Below are positions 1 through 9,358 of a stretch of DNA of 45,836 nt, piece by piece (the stretch's first letter is position 1; the number at the start of each line of letters is the position of its first letter). The notes under the pieces were generated by a model. The model ran no database searches. It saw nothing but the letters and a program-made list of their open reading frames with translations, and had not been told where the DNA came from. The DNA lies in the NCBI GenBank assembly GCA_012719125.1, contig JAAYAY010000144.1:1-45836 (forward strand), written 5' to 3'. The stretch comes from Planctomycetaceae bacterium. GTDB lineage: Bacteria > Planctomycetota > Planctomycetia > Pirellulales > Thermoguttaceae. The position numbers and the translations under genes were made by a program.

Positions 1-321
1 AATGGCCCGCGCGGCCCTGGCGGCGTCCAACCCCAGGGACGCCTTCTTCTCCCACCCATTTATTTGCCCTGCCATTCCTCAAAAAAACCTCTTCACACCA
101 GCGACAATCATCCAGCTTTACCCACTAAAAACCCGGAATACCCACAATTTGGTTGGCGACGACAAGCGGCCGACAAAGCAAGAGAAGGAACAGGCTACCG
201 AGACGATGAAACGAATCGAGAAGGAGAAGAATCTCAAAGGGTTCCTCAGCAAGTAGGCGAGAACAGAAGAACGCGCCGGTGAGCGCGGGGAAAGTGCCGC
301 GGCTATCGGTGTTCGCTTGGT
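1..321. other. Gap with no recognised gene at the window edge
   Basis: No recognised protein or RNA is seen here. A plus-strand frame open to a stop near 256 ends in a highly charged lysine/glutamate-rich stretch (about 149-256) that could be the tail of a small protein. It has no convincing start or Shine-Dalgarno, and I cannot tie it to a family. The stretch follows the 3' end of the minus-strand ATPase gene, so it may simply be a downstream spacer. Confidence 0.4.
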
Positions 322-3300
322 TTACATCCCGTCCTGCGACTCCCCCTTCCCTTTCGGCCCCCACTGGCGAATCGCCTGGTCGGTGGCTTGCTTGCGCTTC
401 TCGCCGCCGGCACCTTCCAGGTCGCGGAGCAGAATGCCGTAGTGCTGCAGCGTGGCTTCCAGCGCGGTCCGCAGCTTTCTGATATCGGCTCGCTGAGCCA
501 TGCTGGCGGCCGCCAGCGGTTCTAACCAGCCCTGCATCAGTTGGAACTGGCTACGCAGCACATTGAGAATGTTCCGCGGCACCTGGTGCATCACGTGGAC
601 TTCCTGCACCGGGCTGCCCGGCTCGCCCACGGCCGGGGGCGCCTTGGCTTCCGACGCAGGAGCCGCCGCCGGCGCCAGGTTCTTCAGGCTCTCGACGAGT
701 TCCTTGACCGCCTCCGGCGTGAAGCCGGTCGGCTGATTGCCTGCCGCGGCCATGGCGGCGACGGCCGCCTGGCTGTCGGCGTGCATCTGCGTAAGGCCTT
801 GGCCGAGCGTGGCGTTGATCCCCCGGACGCCGCTCTCCAACGCGTCGAGCTCGGCCACCAGCGTGGCGACGCGATCGTGAAGGCCCGTGTCGTGTTTCTG
901 TTGAAGCAGGTCGCCCACGCTGTCGACGACCGCCTCGCGGATCGCCTCCAGCCCGTCGGAAAAACTCCGCAACTGCACAACCACCTGGCCGACGGCGTCT
1001 TCCTGGTCGATACCCCGCATGCGGACGTTCTCCTGGTAGGTCCGCTGGATCGATCGCCAGCGTTTCGTTTCTTCGTCCGAAAGGCAGCCCATCAGTTCCT
1101 TGAACTTGAGCATGTTCGACTCGGCGTCGGAAGTGAGCGTCTGCGAATCGTTCTCATAGTTCGAGAGGATCTGCGTTTCGAGCTCCTGGTCGTTCATGAT
1201 CGGCACCACCTTCTCGGCGATGCGGTTCATGTTGCGGTACGACCCTTGCAGCTTGAAGGGCGGCTCGGTGCGGTACTCGTCGGCCATGGCGGCCGAGCGG
1301 ATGTACTCGCGATTGACGGCCAGCACCACGTCGCGCACCCGCATGAGCTTCTTCATCACCGCCACGAACTCGCCCAGCTCTTCGGTCGAGTAGTTGCCTT
1401 CCAGTTCGACGCCCTCCTGGACGCCCCGCTCGGCCAGGCGGATCACCGAGTAGACGTCCTTCTGGCTGCGCGTGGCCAGGTTGTTGAGCACCGGGTTGGA
1501 CGTCAGGGCGTTTTCCAGGTAGCTCATCTCGAAGGCGTCGCGGTTGTCGCCGATGATCTCGCCCAGGTTGTAGACGTCGGCCCGGTTCGAGAGCATGTCG
1601 GGGATCTTGAGCTTCTGCCCGCTCTCGGTGTAGGGGTTGCCCGCCATGACGACCACCACCTTGCGCCCCCGCAGGTCGTAGGTCCGCGTCTTCCCTTTGT
1701 AGACGCCTTCCATCTTCCGCTGGGCGTCGCAGAGCGAAATGAACTTCTGCAGGAACTCGGGATTGCAGTGCTGGATGTCGTCGACGTAGATCATCACGTT
1801 GTCGCCCATCTCCAGCGCCAGGTTGAGCTTGTCGACCTCCTCCCGGGCGGCCGCGTTGGGCGCTTCGGTCGGATCGAGCGACGTCACCTGGTGGCCGATA
1901 GCCGGCCCGTTGATCTTCATGAAGATGATGCCCAGCCGGTTGGCCACGTACTCCATCAACGTCGTCTTGCCGTAACCCGGCGGCGACACCAGCAGCAACA
2001 GGCCCATCAGATCCGTGCGCTTCTGCTCGCCCACCACGCCGACCTGCTTGGCCAGGTTGTTGCCGATCAGCGGCAGGTAGACCGTATCGATCAGCCGGTT
2101 GCGGACGAACGACGTGAGCACTCGTGGGCGGAACTCGTCGAGCCGCAGCTCGTCGCGGGCCTGGTCGACCAGATCGCGTTTGAGGCGGGTGAACTGGGTG
2201 AAGGCGGGCACAACCTCTCCGGCAAACGTACCAACCCGCCGCATGAAGCGGTTGTAGTCGAGCCGGTAGCGCCCGCCCTCGACCACTGCGTGGTTCCCGG
2301 CCAGCCCTTCCAGGTCGCGGCGGACTTGCCCTTCAATAATCTGGGTTGCGTCGACCTTGCCCTGCAACAGGAGTGCGGCCGTCTCGTCGACGAAGTCTGC
2401 GACGTCGTCGCGATCGGCCCGCTCGCTGAGCAATCCCAGCAGCCAGTCGCGTGCCAGGGCAAACTGGGCGGCCGAATCCTTGGCGAGCGAGGCCAACGAG
2501 GCCTCGGCCTTCTCGGCGGCCCCCTTCTGCTTGACCGAAGTCTGAAACGCCTGGAACAGATCTGCCGCCGTGCGGCTCACCGCGAAGCCGCGACCGGAAA
2601 CCAGCTCGCAGAACAAGTATTCGGCGGCCTCGTCGGCAAGCGTGCGATCGAAGAGCCTTGTCTTGTCGGCGAAGCAGCCCAGCATGCCCGCCAGCTCGGC
2701 CACGTAGCGCCGCCGCACGTCGGAGCCGGGAAACAGCCCGTGAATCAGCCCCACGCCGCCGAGCTTGGTCGACATGAGCGATTTCTGGCTACGATCGGCA
2801 AAACTGTTCCAGAACACGCGGGCCATGGCCCGGGCGACCGGATCGAAGCGCAAGAGGCCGATTCCTTGACGCATCTCCAGCAGTGTACCGAGAATCAGGG
2901 CCGCGTCGTGATCGTGAACGCCCTTCACATAGCCTTCGGCGTAGCGCGGTCCCATGTACTTCTGCACCGCGGCCATGCGCTGGGCAGGCTCGGCGGCCAG
3001 GAACTCGTCGGCCGACAGCTTGCCCTTCTCCACCTCGCCGTACATCAGATACGCCAGGTACTCGGCCCGGTAGACCTCGCGGTTCTCACTGACGACCTCC
3101 TGCTGCCAGACGGCCCGCGTGGCTTCCAGCCGCTCGTCGCGAATCGGCTCGAAGAACCGCGTGCCCGTCAGGTGCAGGCAGATCTCGTCTTCGCGCATGA
3201 CCGTGGTCAGATCGAGGGCCTGGACGTTGACCGAGAAGTGGTGCGTGCCCAGCTTGATCACGTTCTCGCCGGCGACGAACAAGTCCTGCCGGTCCTTGAG

Positions 3301-5823
3301 CTGGCGGACGGCGTCTTCCTTGATCGTCTTCATCCGGCCCTGGATGTCGTCGACCTTGACCGAGTCGTCCAGGGCGGTCAGTTCCTCGACGATGCCGCGA
3401 ACCTTCTCGATCATCAGGTCCGAGGCGAAGTAGGCATTGATGTCATTGACCGATTCCATGGCCTCGACCCGGGCCTTGATCCCGGCCAGGATCCGGTCGG
3501 CCGACTTCATCAGTGCCCCGGCGCGGCGGTTGCGGGCTTCGACGAGTTGCAGCTTGCGCGACTCGAAGGCGTTGTAGATCTCGTCACGTTTCTCCGCCAG
3601 TTGGACGACGAACTCGTCGAACTCGGAGAACCGGCCCTCGAGTTCCTCGACCTGGACCATCACCTTGGTGAGGAATTCGTCGCACTTCTCGGGCGTGTCG
3701 CAGACGTCGAGATAGTTGACCACGCCCTGGTTGAGCAGCTTCATCTGCGAATTGAACTCGGCCACTCCCTCGACCGACAGCAGTTCCTTGCTCTTCCGTT
3801 TGAGCGCCGCCCGGGCCGTGTTCACGCCGGCGAAGATCGCCGAAATGTTGTCGATAATCGTCGTCCGCTGGGTGGCGTCGTCGATCTTGAGATTGCTGAC
3901 GATCTCGATCAGCATCTCCAGTTCGGAAGCGCTCTGGGCGATTTCCTCCTCGAGCTTCTTCGCGTCGGCCGCTTTCTCCAATCCGGGGATGCGATCGTGC
4001 TGCTGCTGGACCGTGGCCTGGTAAGGGGCCAGGGAGTCTTCGCGGAGGAGGAAGGCCACGGACTGCTGAGCCAGCCGGTCGGCCTCTTCGGAGACCTTCT
4101 TGTCGAGCGTGTCGACCAGGACCGCATCGACGTAGCGCAGGTCGCGCAGCGAGATGATCTCGCCCCGCACGGAGCGCAATTCGGCCAGGGAGGTGACGAA
4201 GTCGTTGATGTGTTCGAATCGCTTGCGGCCTGCGGCGGCAATTGCCTCGCGAGCCCGCTGTTCGGCCTTTTTCGTCTGTTCGGCCGTGTTCTTCTTGACT
4301 CGGACGACCTTTTCGAATTCCTCGACGGCGCCGGCCGCCGTGTCGCGGATCTGGCCGAGCACCTCCTTGAGGTTGTACGTTTCCGGACGGTCGGTCCAGA
4401 AGTAGGCGTCCATCGTGTCGCCGGCCGCCTTGACGAGGTCGAGATAGAGCGCCGCGTAGGGCTCTTCCCGGTCGATCAGGCCGAGGATCTCGGTGCACTC
4501 GGCCATGGCTCGCACGATGTCCTTGTTTCCCACCTTGTAGAGAAACGAATCGGTATTCGTATCGGGCCTGAAATCGTCGCTCACGTAGGGCGTCTGCCAG
4601 ATCTGCACCACGTGGTGCTTCTGGGGCTCGGCCGCGGCCCGAAAGCAGATCAGTTCGCCGCCGTCGAACAGCGTGTAGCCGTTACAGACGAGCGGCGTTT
4701 CGACCTTCTGCTCGATCAGGTTGTATTGCAGCAGCACGTAAACGCCCTGCAGGCGGTTGAAGAACACATAGAGGTAGTCTTCTCCGTTGGGCGAGGCGAT
4801 CCGCCGCTCGAACACCATGTCCGACACTTCGCTCTCGAAGGTCTTGTGCTCGCCCGTCTGCAGGTAGTAGCCGTTCGAGAAGATCAGCCCTTGGTTGTCG
4901 GGCAGCAGCACGCAGGCGTCCTTGATCGAGTCGAGCCGCATGCAGGTTTGCAGCTTCTCGTTGAACACCAGGTGGCGGAACTGCTTCTCCTGATAGGGCC
5001 GGATCTTGAGCAGGATGATGTTGCCGACGATCGCGTAATAGATCTCCGCGTCGTCGAGCGTCTGGTCGGCGTTGTCCACCGGTTCGGCGTAGATGCCTTC
5101 GCCCGAGGCCGTGTTGTTCTCGACCTTGACGGTCAGGTCGCCGCCGACCGTTTCGACGAATACGCGGTCGTCGATGGAGATGTGCGGATACTCGCCGAAG
5201 ACGAACTGGTCGCGGGTCGTGCGGATCCACTCGAAGTCGTGCTGGGGCGGATAGCGGATCTCGTGATCGCTGCGGTTGTCGACATATTCCAGCTTGTCGT
5301 CACGCACCAACCACTTGAACGCCTTGATGTCGTCGACCGTTTTGCCGATGCGGAATTTCATGTAGAGGTGCGGGCCTGCCGTGAAGAACTTGGCAAACAT
5401 CGCACCTTTGTAGAACCGGTAGATTTCCTTGAAATCGCGAAGAAACCGCTGATCGCCGATCAGGGCCGCATCGTCGGCCTGAAACTTGCCGTCGGCGAAC
5501 CGGTAGACGGAGAAGACGTCTTCCAGATTGGTTTCGGTCTTGAGGCCGAAGACGACGTTGTAGCCGAAGATGAAGCGGTGGTTGACGGCCACCATGTCGC
5601 GCGGCGTGCAGTTGTGCTGGGTCGTGAGCCGCTCGGTGCCGAGCAGTTCGGTGTCGATCGATCCGAAGACTTCCTTGCGGGCGGCGTTGAGTTTCTCCAG
5701 CCGCGCACGGAGTTCCCGGCCCTGCGCCGTGAGCCGGTTGCGGATGATCTCATAGGTCCCGCCCTCGAGCTTGACCTCGGCACCCGTTTGCGGCGTCGTC
5801 TCAGATTGCGGTGTTTCTGCCAT
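322..5823 (-). CDS. Giant AAA ATPase of the DUF3686 ('DNA repair ATPase') type
   Basis: A protein of 1833 residues. The N-terminal ~480 residues resemble the DUF3686 region named after 'ATPase involved in DNA repair' proteins. Residues ~490-850 are rich in charged heptad-like sequence and probably form long coiled coils. A single AAA module lies near residues 1270-1450: Walker A SPPGYGKTTLMEY at ~1280, Walker B MIYVDDIQHC at ~1344, and a sensor-1-like stretch VVVVMAGNPYTES. The C-terminal ~300 residues are again helical, with an Ala/Pro-rich linker. No signal peptide or membrane segment is seen, so it is probably cytoplasmic. It lies about 210 bp downstream of the flotillin gene on the same strand, which suggests a membrane-associated or stress role rather than classical repair. 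The family assignment is good. The cellular role is inferred, and 'DNA repair' is only the inherited family name. The start is an ATG with a weak ribosome site. Confidence 0.85.
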   Translation of the reverse strand: MAETPQSETTPQTGAEVKLEGGTYEIIRNRLTAQGRELRARLEKLNAARKEVFGSIDTELLGTERLTTQHNCTPRDMVAVNHRFIFGYNVVFGLKTETNLEDVFSVYRFADGKFQADDAALIGDQRFLRDFKEIYRFYKGAMFAKFFTAGPHLYMKFRIGKTVDDIKAFKWLVRDDKLEYVDNRSDHEIRYPPQHDFEWIRTTRDQFVFGEYPHISIDDRVFVETVGGDLTVKVENNTASGEGIYAEPVDNADQTLDDAEIYYAIVGNIILLKIRPYQEKQFRHLVFNEKLQTCMRLDSIKDACVLLPDNQGLIFSNGYYLQTGEHKTFESEVSDMVFERRIASPNGEDYLYVFFNRLQGVYVLLQYNLIEQKVETPLVCNGYTLFDGGELICFRAAAEPQKHHVVQIWQTPYVSDDFRPDTNTDSFLYKVGNKDIVRAMAECTEILGLIDREEPYAALYLDLVKAAGDTMDAYFWTDRPETYNLKEVLGQIRDTAAGAVEEFEKVVRVKKNTAEQTKKAEQRAREAIAAAGRKRFEHINDFVTSLAELRSVRGEIISLRDLRYVDAVLVDTLDKKVSEEADRLAQQSVAFLLREDSLAPYQATVQQQHDRIPGLEKAADAKKLEEEIAQSASELEMLIEIVSNLKIDDATQRTTIIDNISAIFAGVNTARAALKRKSKELLSVEGVAEFNSQMKLLNQGVVNYLDVCDTPEKCDEFLTKVMVQVEELEGRFSEFDEFVVQLAEKRDEIYNAFESRKLQLVEARNRRAGALMKSADRILAGIKARVEAMESVNDINAYFASDLMIEKVRGIVEELTALDDSVKVDDIQGRMKTIKEDAVRQLKDRQDLFVAGENVIKLGTHHFSVNVQALDLTTVMREDEICLHLTGTRFFEPIRDERLEATRAVWQQEVVSENREVYRAEYLAYLMYGEVEKGKLSADEFLAAEPAQRMAAVQKYMGPRYAEGYVKGVHDHDAALILGTLLEMRQGIGLLRFDPVARAMARVFWNSFADRSQKSLMSTKLGGVGLIHGLFPGSDVRRRYVAELAGMLGCFADKTRLFDRTLADEAAEYLFCELVSGRGFAVSRTAADLFQAFQTSVKQKGAAEKAEASLASLAKDSAAQFALARDWLLGLLSERADRDDVADFVDETAALLLQGKVDATQIIEGQVRRDLEGLAGNHAVVEGGRYRLDYNRFMRRVGTFAGEVVPAFTQFTRLKRDLVDQARDELRLDEFRPRVLTSFVRNRLIDTVYLPLIGNNLAKQVGVVGEQKRTDLMGLLLLVSPPGYGKTTLMEYVANRLGIIFMKINGPAIGHQVTSLDPTEAPNAAAREEVDKLNLALEMGDNVMIYVDDIQHCNPEFLQKFISLCDAQRKMEGVYKGKTRTYDLRGRKVVVVMAGNPYTESGQKLKIPDMLSNRADVYNLGEIIGDNRDAFEMSYLENALTSNPVLNNLATRSQKDVYSVIRLAERGVQEGVELEGNYSTEELGEFVAVMKKLMRVRDVVLAVNREYIRSAAMADEYRTEPPFKLQGSYRNMNRIAEKVVPIMNDQELETQILSNYENDSQTLTSDAESNMLKFKELMGCLSDEETKRWRSIQRTYQENVRMRGIDQEDAVGQVVVQLRSFSDGLEAIREAVVDSVGDLLQQKHDTGLHDRVATLVAELDALESGVRGINATLGQGLTQMHADSQAAVAAMAAAGNQPTGFTPEAVKELVESLKNLAPAAAPASEAKAPPAVGEPGSPVQEVHVMHQVPRNILNVLRSQFQLMQGWLEPLAAASMAQRADIRKLRTALEATLQHYGILLRDLEGAGGEKRKQATDQAIRQWGPKGKGESQDGM

Positions 5824-5877
5824 GAGGGATTTCTTTGAAGTGGCGGAGGCGGCCGTTCAAAGGAAATCCTAAATCCT

Positions 5878-6006
5878 AAATCCGAAACAAATCCGAAATC
5901 GGAAGCACAAATGCTCCAAACAGCGATCGCGCTGGAGAGCGATGTCGGCTGTTTTCGAGCGTTTCTGTCATTGGTGCTTTCAGAACTTTGGATTTGTTTC
6001 GGATTT
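5878..6006. repeat. Inverted repeat in the flotillin/ATPase gap
   Basis: A 17-bp perfect inverted pair, AAATCCGAAACAAATCC at 5878-5894 and its complement at 5990-6006, lies within a low-complexity stretch of AAATCC/CGGATTT words on both sides. It fills most of the gap between the flotillin stop and the ATPase start. It could form a large stem in the transcript and attenuate read-through, or it may be a simple intergenic repeat of this genome. Confidence 0.6.
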
Positions 6007-6032
6007 CGAGATTCGGATTTCGGATTTCTGTC

Positions 6033-8141
6033 TTACACTTCTTCTTTGACCGGCGGTTTGAGCGCTGCAACTCGTTTGCCCGACAAACCGGCGTCCTTGG
6101 CCAGGCCCAGCAGCCGCTGCAGCTCGCTGCGGGTTTCGTCGCTCGAGGTGAGGGTCAGCATCCGCCCGATCAGGGCCGCGATGGAGAGGTCCTTGACGTC
6201 GTCGGTGCTCAGGTTGAACTGCGCGATCAGCGATTCGAGCTTCTGGCTGAAGTACTCGGGGTTACCGTTGAAGAAGGTGTTCTTCACATCGGTGAGCACT
6301 TCGCTGTTGTGGACGAAGCGATCGACCGCCTTGCCCCCCTTGACCGACTCGACGATCTTGTCGAAGAAGGTCGTCTCGCCGCCCACGATGTCGATCCGGG
6401 CGCTCTTGAGGGCCTCGCCCACAATGCCGGCCTGGGCCTTGGCGATCTCTTCCTGGGCGGCAATCGCCGCGATCTCGATGTCCTTGTCCTTGTTGAGCTT
6501 GAGCTTGAACTCTTCGTGCTCGCGGCCTACGCCGTTGAACAGCTTCATGGCCTCGGCCTTCTTCTCGATGCCCGAGGCGTCGGCGGCGAACTTGAGTTCC
6601 AGCACGTTGGCTTCGGCGGTGCCCTTTTTCTCGATGGCCACGGCCATGGCCTCGACCCCCTTGGCCTCGGCGGTGGCCTTCTTCTGGTGGACGTTGGCCT
6701 CGGCGGTGCCGTACTTCTCGGTCGAGACGGCCTTGGCTTCCATCACGGTGGCTTCGGCCAGGCCGATGGCCGCATGATCGGCCGACTTGGCCTCGGCCAA
6801 CATCTTCGTGGCCGCCATCTCCTTCTCGGCACTCGCCCGCTGGGCCTCGGCCTCGATCACGATCTGCTCGGCGTGCTGCTCGGCCGCCAACTTCGACGCC
6901 TCGGCCGCCTTGACCTGCTTGACCAAGGCCTCCTGGGCGTCTTTCTCGGCCAGGGTGACTTCCACCCGCTTGGCACGATCGGCCGTGGCAAACTGCTCGG
7001 TGTCCAGAATCCGCTGTTTCTCGGCGACCACGGACCGCTCGACCTCGACTCGCTGACGGATCACTTCCTGGATGTTGCGCTTCTCGACTTCGACCGCTTT
7101 GTCTTTATCAATGACGGCCAGTTCGACGAACCGCTCGCGGTCGACCACCTGCAACTGGCGATCCTTTTCGACCCGCTCCGTCTCGACTTTGTCGGTCCGC
7201 TCCTTGCTCTTCATGGCCACGATGATCTGGCGATCCTTGTTCTGCTCGGCCACGTTGACTTGTTCTTCCGTGGAGATGCGGGCGTTCTCGGCCTTGAGCC
7301 GTTCTTCCTGCTGGACCTTGGCGGCCTGGGCCTGCTCGCGAGCAGTGACCTCGGCAATCTCACGCTGCTGCTTCTGCTCGGCCTCGACCTGCTGGCGTTC
7401 CAGGGCCAGGATGGCTTCCCGGGCCTCGACGTCCTGCTTCTTGATGATCTTCTGCTTTTCGCGGGTGATTTCATTGGCCCGGATGTGTTCCTTGGCCGTC
7501 AGTTCCGTGATCTTCTTGATGCCTTCCGCGTCGAGAATGTTGTGCATGTTATGCATCTCGAGCGGCGTCTGTTCCAGGTAGTCGATGGCACAGTCGTCGA
7601 GCACGTAGCCGTTCAGGTCGGTGCCGATCACCTTGAGGATCTGTTCCTTGAACCGGTCCCGCTCTTCGTAAAGTTCGACAAAGTTGAAATGCTTTCCGAC
7701 GGTCTTGAGGCCCTCGGAAAACTTGGCGTCGAACAGTTCGACAAGAGCGGCGCGCTCGCTGGCGCGGGCGCATCCCAGCGACTGGGCGACCATGAGAATA
7801 TCTTCCGTCAGTTTGTTGACGCGGACGAAGAAGGCAACCTCGATATCGGCCCGGATGTTGTCCTTGCACACCAGGCCGGCTTCTCCCCGCCGGTGGATTT
7901 CGATCCGTTTCACCGAGAGGTCCATCCGCTCGGCCTGGTGGAAGAAGGGAAAGACGAGAATGCCTTCACCGGAGACGGCTTTCAGGCCCCCGAATCCCGC
8001 TCGCACGATGGCCACTTCAGGGCCGGCCTTTCTGTAGATCTTCGCAATCAGGACCACAAAACCGATGACGATGACGGCGGCGAAGGTGCCGCCGACGCCG
8101 AATAGTAGTTCTGTGGGAATAGCGGCAAAAAGGGGAGTCAT
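6033..8141 (-). CDS. Flotillin-family (SPFH) membrane scaffold protein, YqiK-like
   Basis: A 702-residue protein with one N-terminal membrane segment (~residues 12-35, GVGGTFAAVIVIGFVVLIAK). An SPFH/Band-7 domain follows to about residue 220. A very long Ala/Glu/Lys-rich helical region (~230-560) holds many repeated AEA and KAE blocks, as expected of flotillins. The C-terminal tail is less regular and ends KPPVKEEV. Flotillins oligomerise on the inner face of the membrane and organise ordered domains. Its ATG overlaps the stop of the upstream YqiJ-like gene by four bases (ATGA), with AGAGG seven bases before the start, so translation is probably coupled. Flotillin plus an NfeD/YqiJ partner is a well-known pairing, as in E. 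coli yqiJ-yqiK. The family call is firm and the specific function is unknown. Confidence 0.93.
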   Translation of the reverse strand: MTPLFAAIPTELLFGVGGTFAAVIVIGFVVLIAKIYRKAGPEVAIVRAGFGGLKAVSGEGILVFPFFHQAERMDLSVKRIEIHRRGEAGLVCKDNIRADIEVAFFVRVNKLTEDILMVAQSLGCARASERAALVELFDAKFSEGLKTVGKHFNFVELYEERDRFKEQILKVIGTDLNGYVLDDCAIDYLEQTPLEMHNMHNILDAEGIKKITELTAKEHIRANEITREKQKIIKKQDVEAREAILALERQQVEAEQKQQREIAEVTAREQAQAAKVQQEERLKAENARISTEEQVNVAEQNKDRQIIVAMKSKERTDKVETERVEKDRQLQVVDRERFVELAVIDKDKAVEVEKRNIQEVIRQRVEVERSVVAEKQRILDTEQFATADRAKRVEVTLAEKDAQEALVKQVKAAEASKLAAEQHAEQIVIEAEAQRASAEKEMAATKMLAEAKSADHAAIGLAEATVMEAKAVSTEKYGTAEANVHQKKATAEAKGVEAMAVAIEKKGTAEANVLELKFAADASGIEKKAEAMKLFNGVGREHEEFKLKLNKDKDIEIAAIAAQEEIAKAQAGIVGEALKSARIDIVGGETTFFDKIVESVKGGKAVDRFVHNSEVLTDVKNTFFNGNPEYFSQKLESLIAQFNLSTDDVKDLSIAALIGRMLTLTSSDETRSELQRLLGLAKDAGLSGKRVAALKPPVKEEV

Positions 8142-8818
8142 GATTGGACCTCTTGTTCGGCTTTCTCGACGAAGTAGATTCCTTGCGCTAAGTCAATTTC
8201 AATGATCACCGCCCGGTCTCCCTTCGCAAGCGGTTCACTTCTGGTTCGTGCATTCAGGAGCAGGGGGGCTCCTTCCGTCGCACAACGGATTTGGCCGGAC
8301 TGCTCGTTGAGCGTCGGCGTTACGACCGTACATTCTCGCCCCATGAGATCCCGCACCCTCGGGGCTTCAACGACGTCGAACTTCCCCCGCAGGGGCTGCG
8401 TTATTATCTTGGCACAGGCTACCGCGATCACCCCGTTGCGGAGCAGGATGAGCAGGTCCTGGGCAAGGGTTGCGTGGTTCTGGGGTTTGTCGAGAGCCAT
8501 GGTCGACAGCCACAGGGCGAGGGCAAACACGCTCAGCCAGACCATCAAGGGAACGCGCCCGATGTTCATGAATCGCAAAACGACCACGCCGAGGCTGAGA
8601 ACCGACGCGAACGCACCTGGTTCAGCCACGTCGATGTCCAGGTCGCCGTCGACGTCGATATCGCCGCCTACGTCGGCGTCCATGTCGAGATCGAAGTCAA
8701 AGGCGTCGAGCGCGAGAGCTCCGATGAGGACGAGAAGCCAGTAAAGCAACACGAGCCCCAACAGCACCGTCGGGACGACGTTGGTTCCGGCGAAACAGGC
8801 TTCCAGTAATTCCGTCAT
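8138..8818 (-). CDS. YqiJ/NfeD-like membrane protein (DUF1449) with OB-fold tail
   Basis: I chose the ATG at 8818 (MTELLEACFAG), which has GTGAGG upstream, over a longer frame starting near 8917 whose extension is not membrane-like. The 226-residue protein has a first membrane helix at ~residues 14-40, an unusual aspartate-rich loop (~42-70, alternating D and hydrophobic/G residues), further helices at ~75-115 and ~130-150, and a C-terminal small beta domain (~160-222) of the NfeD/OB type. Such proteins are partners of flotillins and act in membrane organisation. The direct gene overlap with the flotillin supports that role here. The Asp-rich loop could bind divalent cations, but that is inference. 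Confidence 0.8.
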   Translation of the reverse strand: MTELLEACFAGTNVVPTVLLGLVLLYWLLVLIGALALDAFDFDLDMDADVGGDIDVDGDLDIDVAEPGAFASVLSLGVVVLRFMNIGRVPLMVWLSVFALALWLSTMALDKPQNHATLAQDLLILLRNGVIAVACAKIITQPLRGKFDVVEAPRVRDLMGRECTVVTPTLNEQSGQIRCATEGAPLLLNARTRSEPLAKGDRAVIIEIDLAQGIYFVEKAEQEVQS

Positions 8819-9348
8819 AGCGAAATGTACCTCACAATTGGGCACGCGACCCGTCAGTCGGGGGATTAGCCGACGGGTGCGCAGCCCCTCCCTCTGGTCT
8901 CCCCACGAACACTCCATTCAATGGGAATATTCTATCCTGGCTTGCCCAGCCTCTCACCACCCGCGACCGATATATGCCGCAGAATATGAAGAATTGCCAC
9001 ACCCGAATGTGGGGCGTGGGTGGGTGATGGGGCGGTGTCAGGGCGGCTTCGGACGGTTAAGCATACCGCTTCCGAAACCGGTCGAACACCGAAGTGAATT
9101 CGCCAGTGAGAGGTGAATCTTGGAGTGCCGGCAGGTTTTCCTCATGGCAGTCCGCTGTCCCACGGGTCCAGTTGAAGTTGCCGGTCGGCACCGTCTTGGT
9201 GACGTACTTGTGATGCGTATCACCCATCGTGGGTCGCTCCTGCCGGGCGCGACTAATTGCGGTTTCCACTGGAACGACGTTCCCGGCATTCGGCTGGCTT
9301 CCCATGTGGGCGCCTCGCCGAAGAAGCGAGAGTGACACCCGGCAGGAG
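8819..9348. other. Intergenic gap of about 530 bp, repeat-bearing
   Basis: The upstream region of the yqiJ-flotillin-ATPase group. Several short frames are open on both strands, but none resembles a known protein or has a good ribosome site. The right part carries an inverted repeat pair (9230-9358). The AT-rich stretch around 8915-8990 (ATTCAATGGGAATATTC and following) is the likeliest place for the minus-strand promoter, but I could not fix hexamers. Confidence 0.5.
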
Positions 9349-9358
9349 TCACCCACTT
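9230..9358. repeat. Imperfect inverted repeat pair, GTGACACC/CCGGCAGG family
   Basis: About 27 bp at 9230-9256 (contains CTCCTGCCGGGCGCGAC) and 9331-9358 (contains GTGACACCCGGCAGGAGTCA) are imperfect inverted copies about 75 bp apart. The right copy overlaps the last codons of the DinB-like gene. A related hairpin occurs at 19914-19936, so this is a dispersed palindromic family of this genome. Confidence 0.6.

Noticed and set aside
541-5838. A 1765-codon open frame on the plus strand opposite the ATPase gene
   Set aside because: It is the mirror of the GC-rich minus-strand coding sequence. The translation is His/Val/Asp/Leu-rich without domains, while the minus-strand frame carries clear AAA motifs.
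5988-8105. A 705-codon open frame on the plus strand opposite the flotillin gene
   Set aside because: It is an antisense shadow: the sequence is repetitive Leu/Asp/Gly, a by-product of the Ala/Glu repeats in the flotillin.
9057-9356. A 99-codon minus-strand frame before the flotillin group
   Set aside because: It overlaps the end of the DinB-like gene and crosses the inverted repeat. No family or ribosome site supports it.
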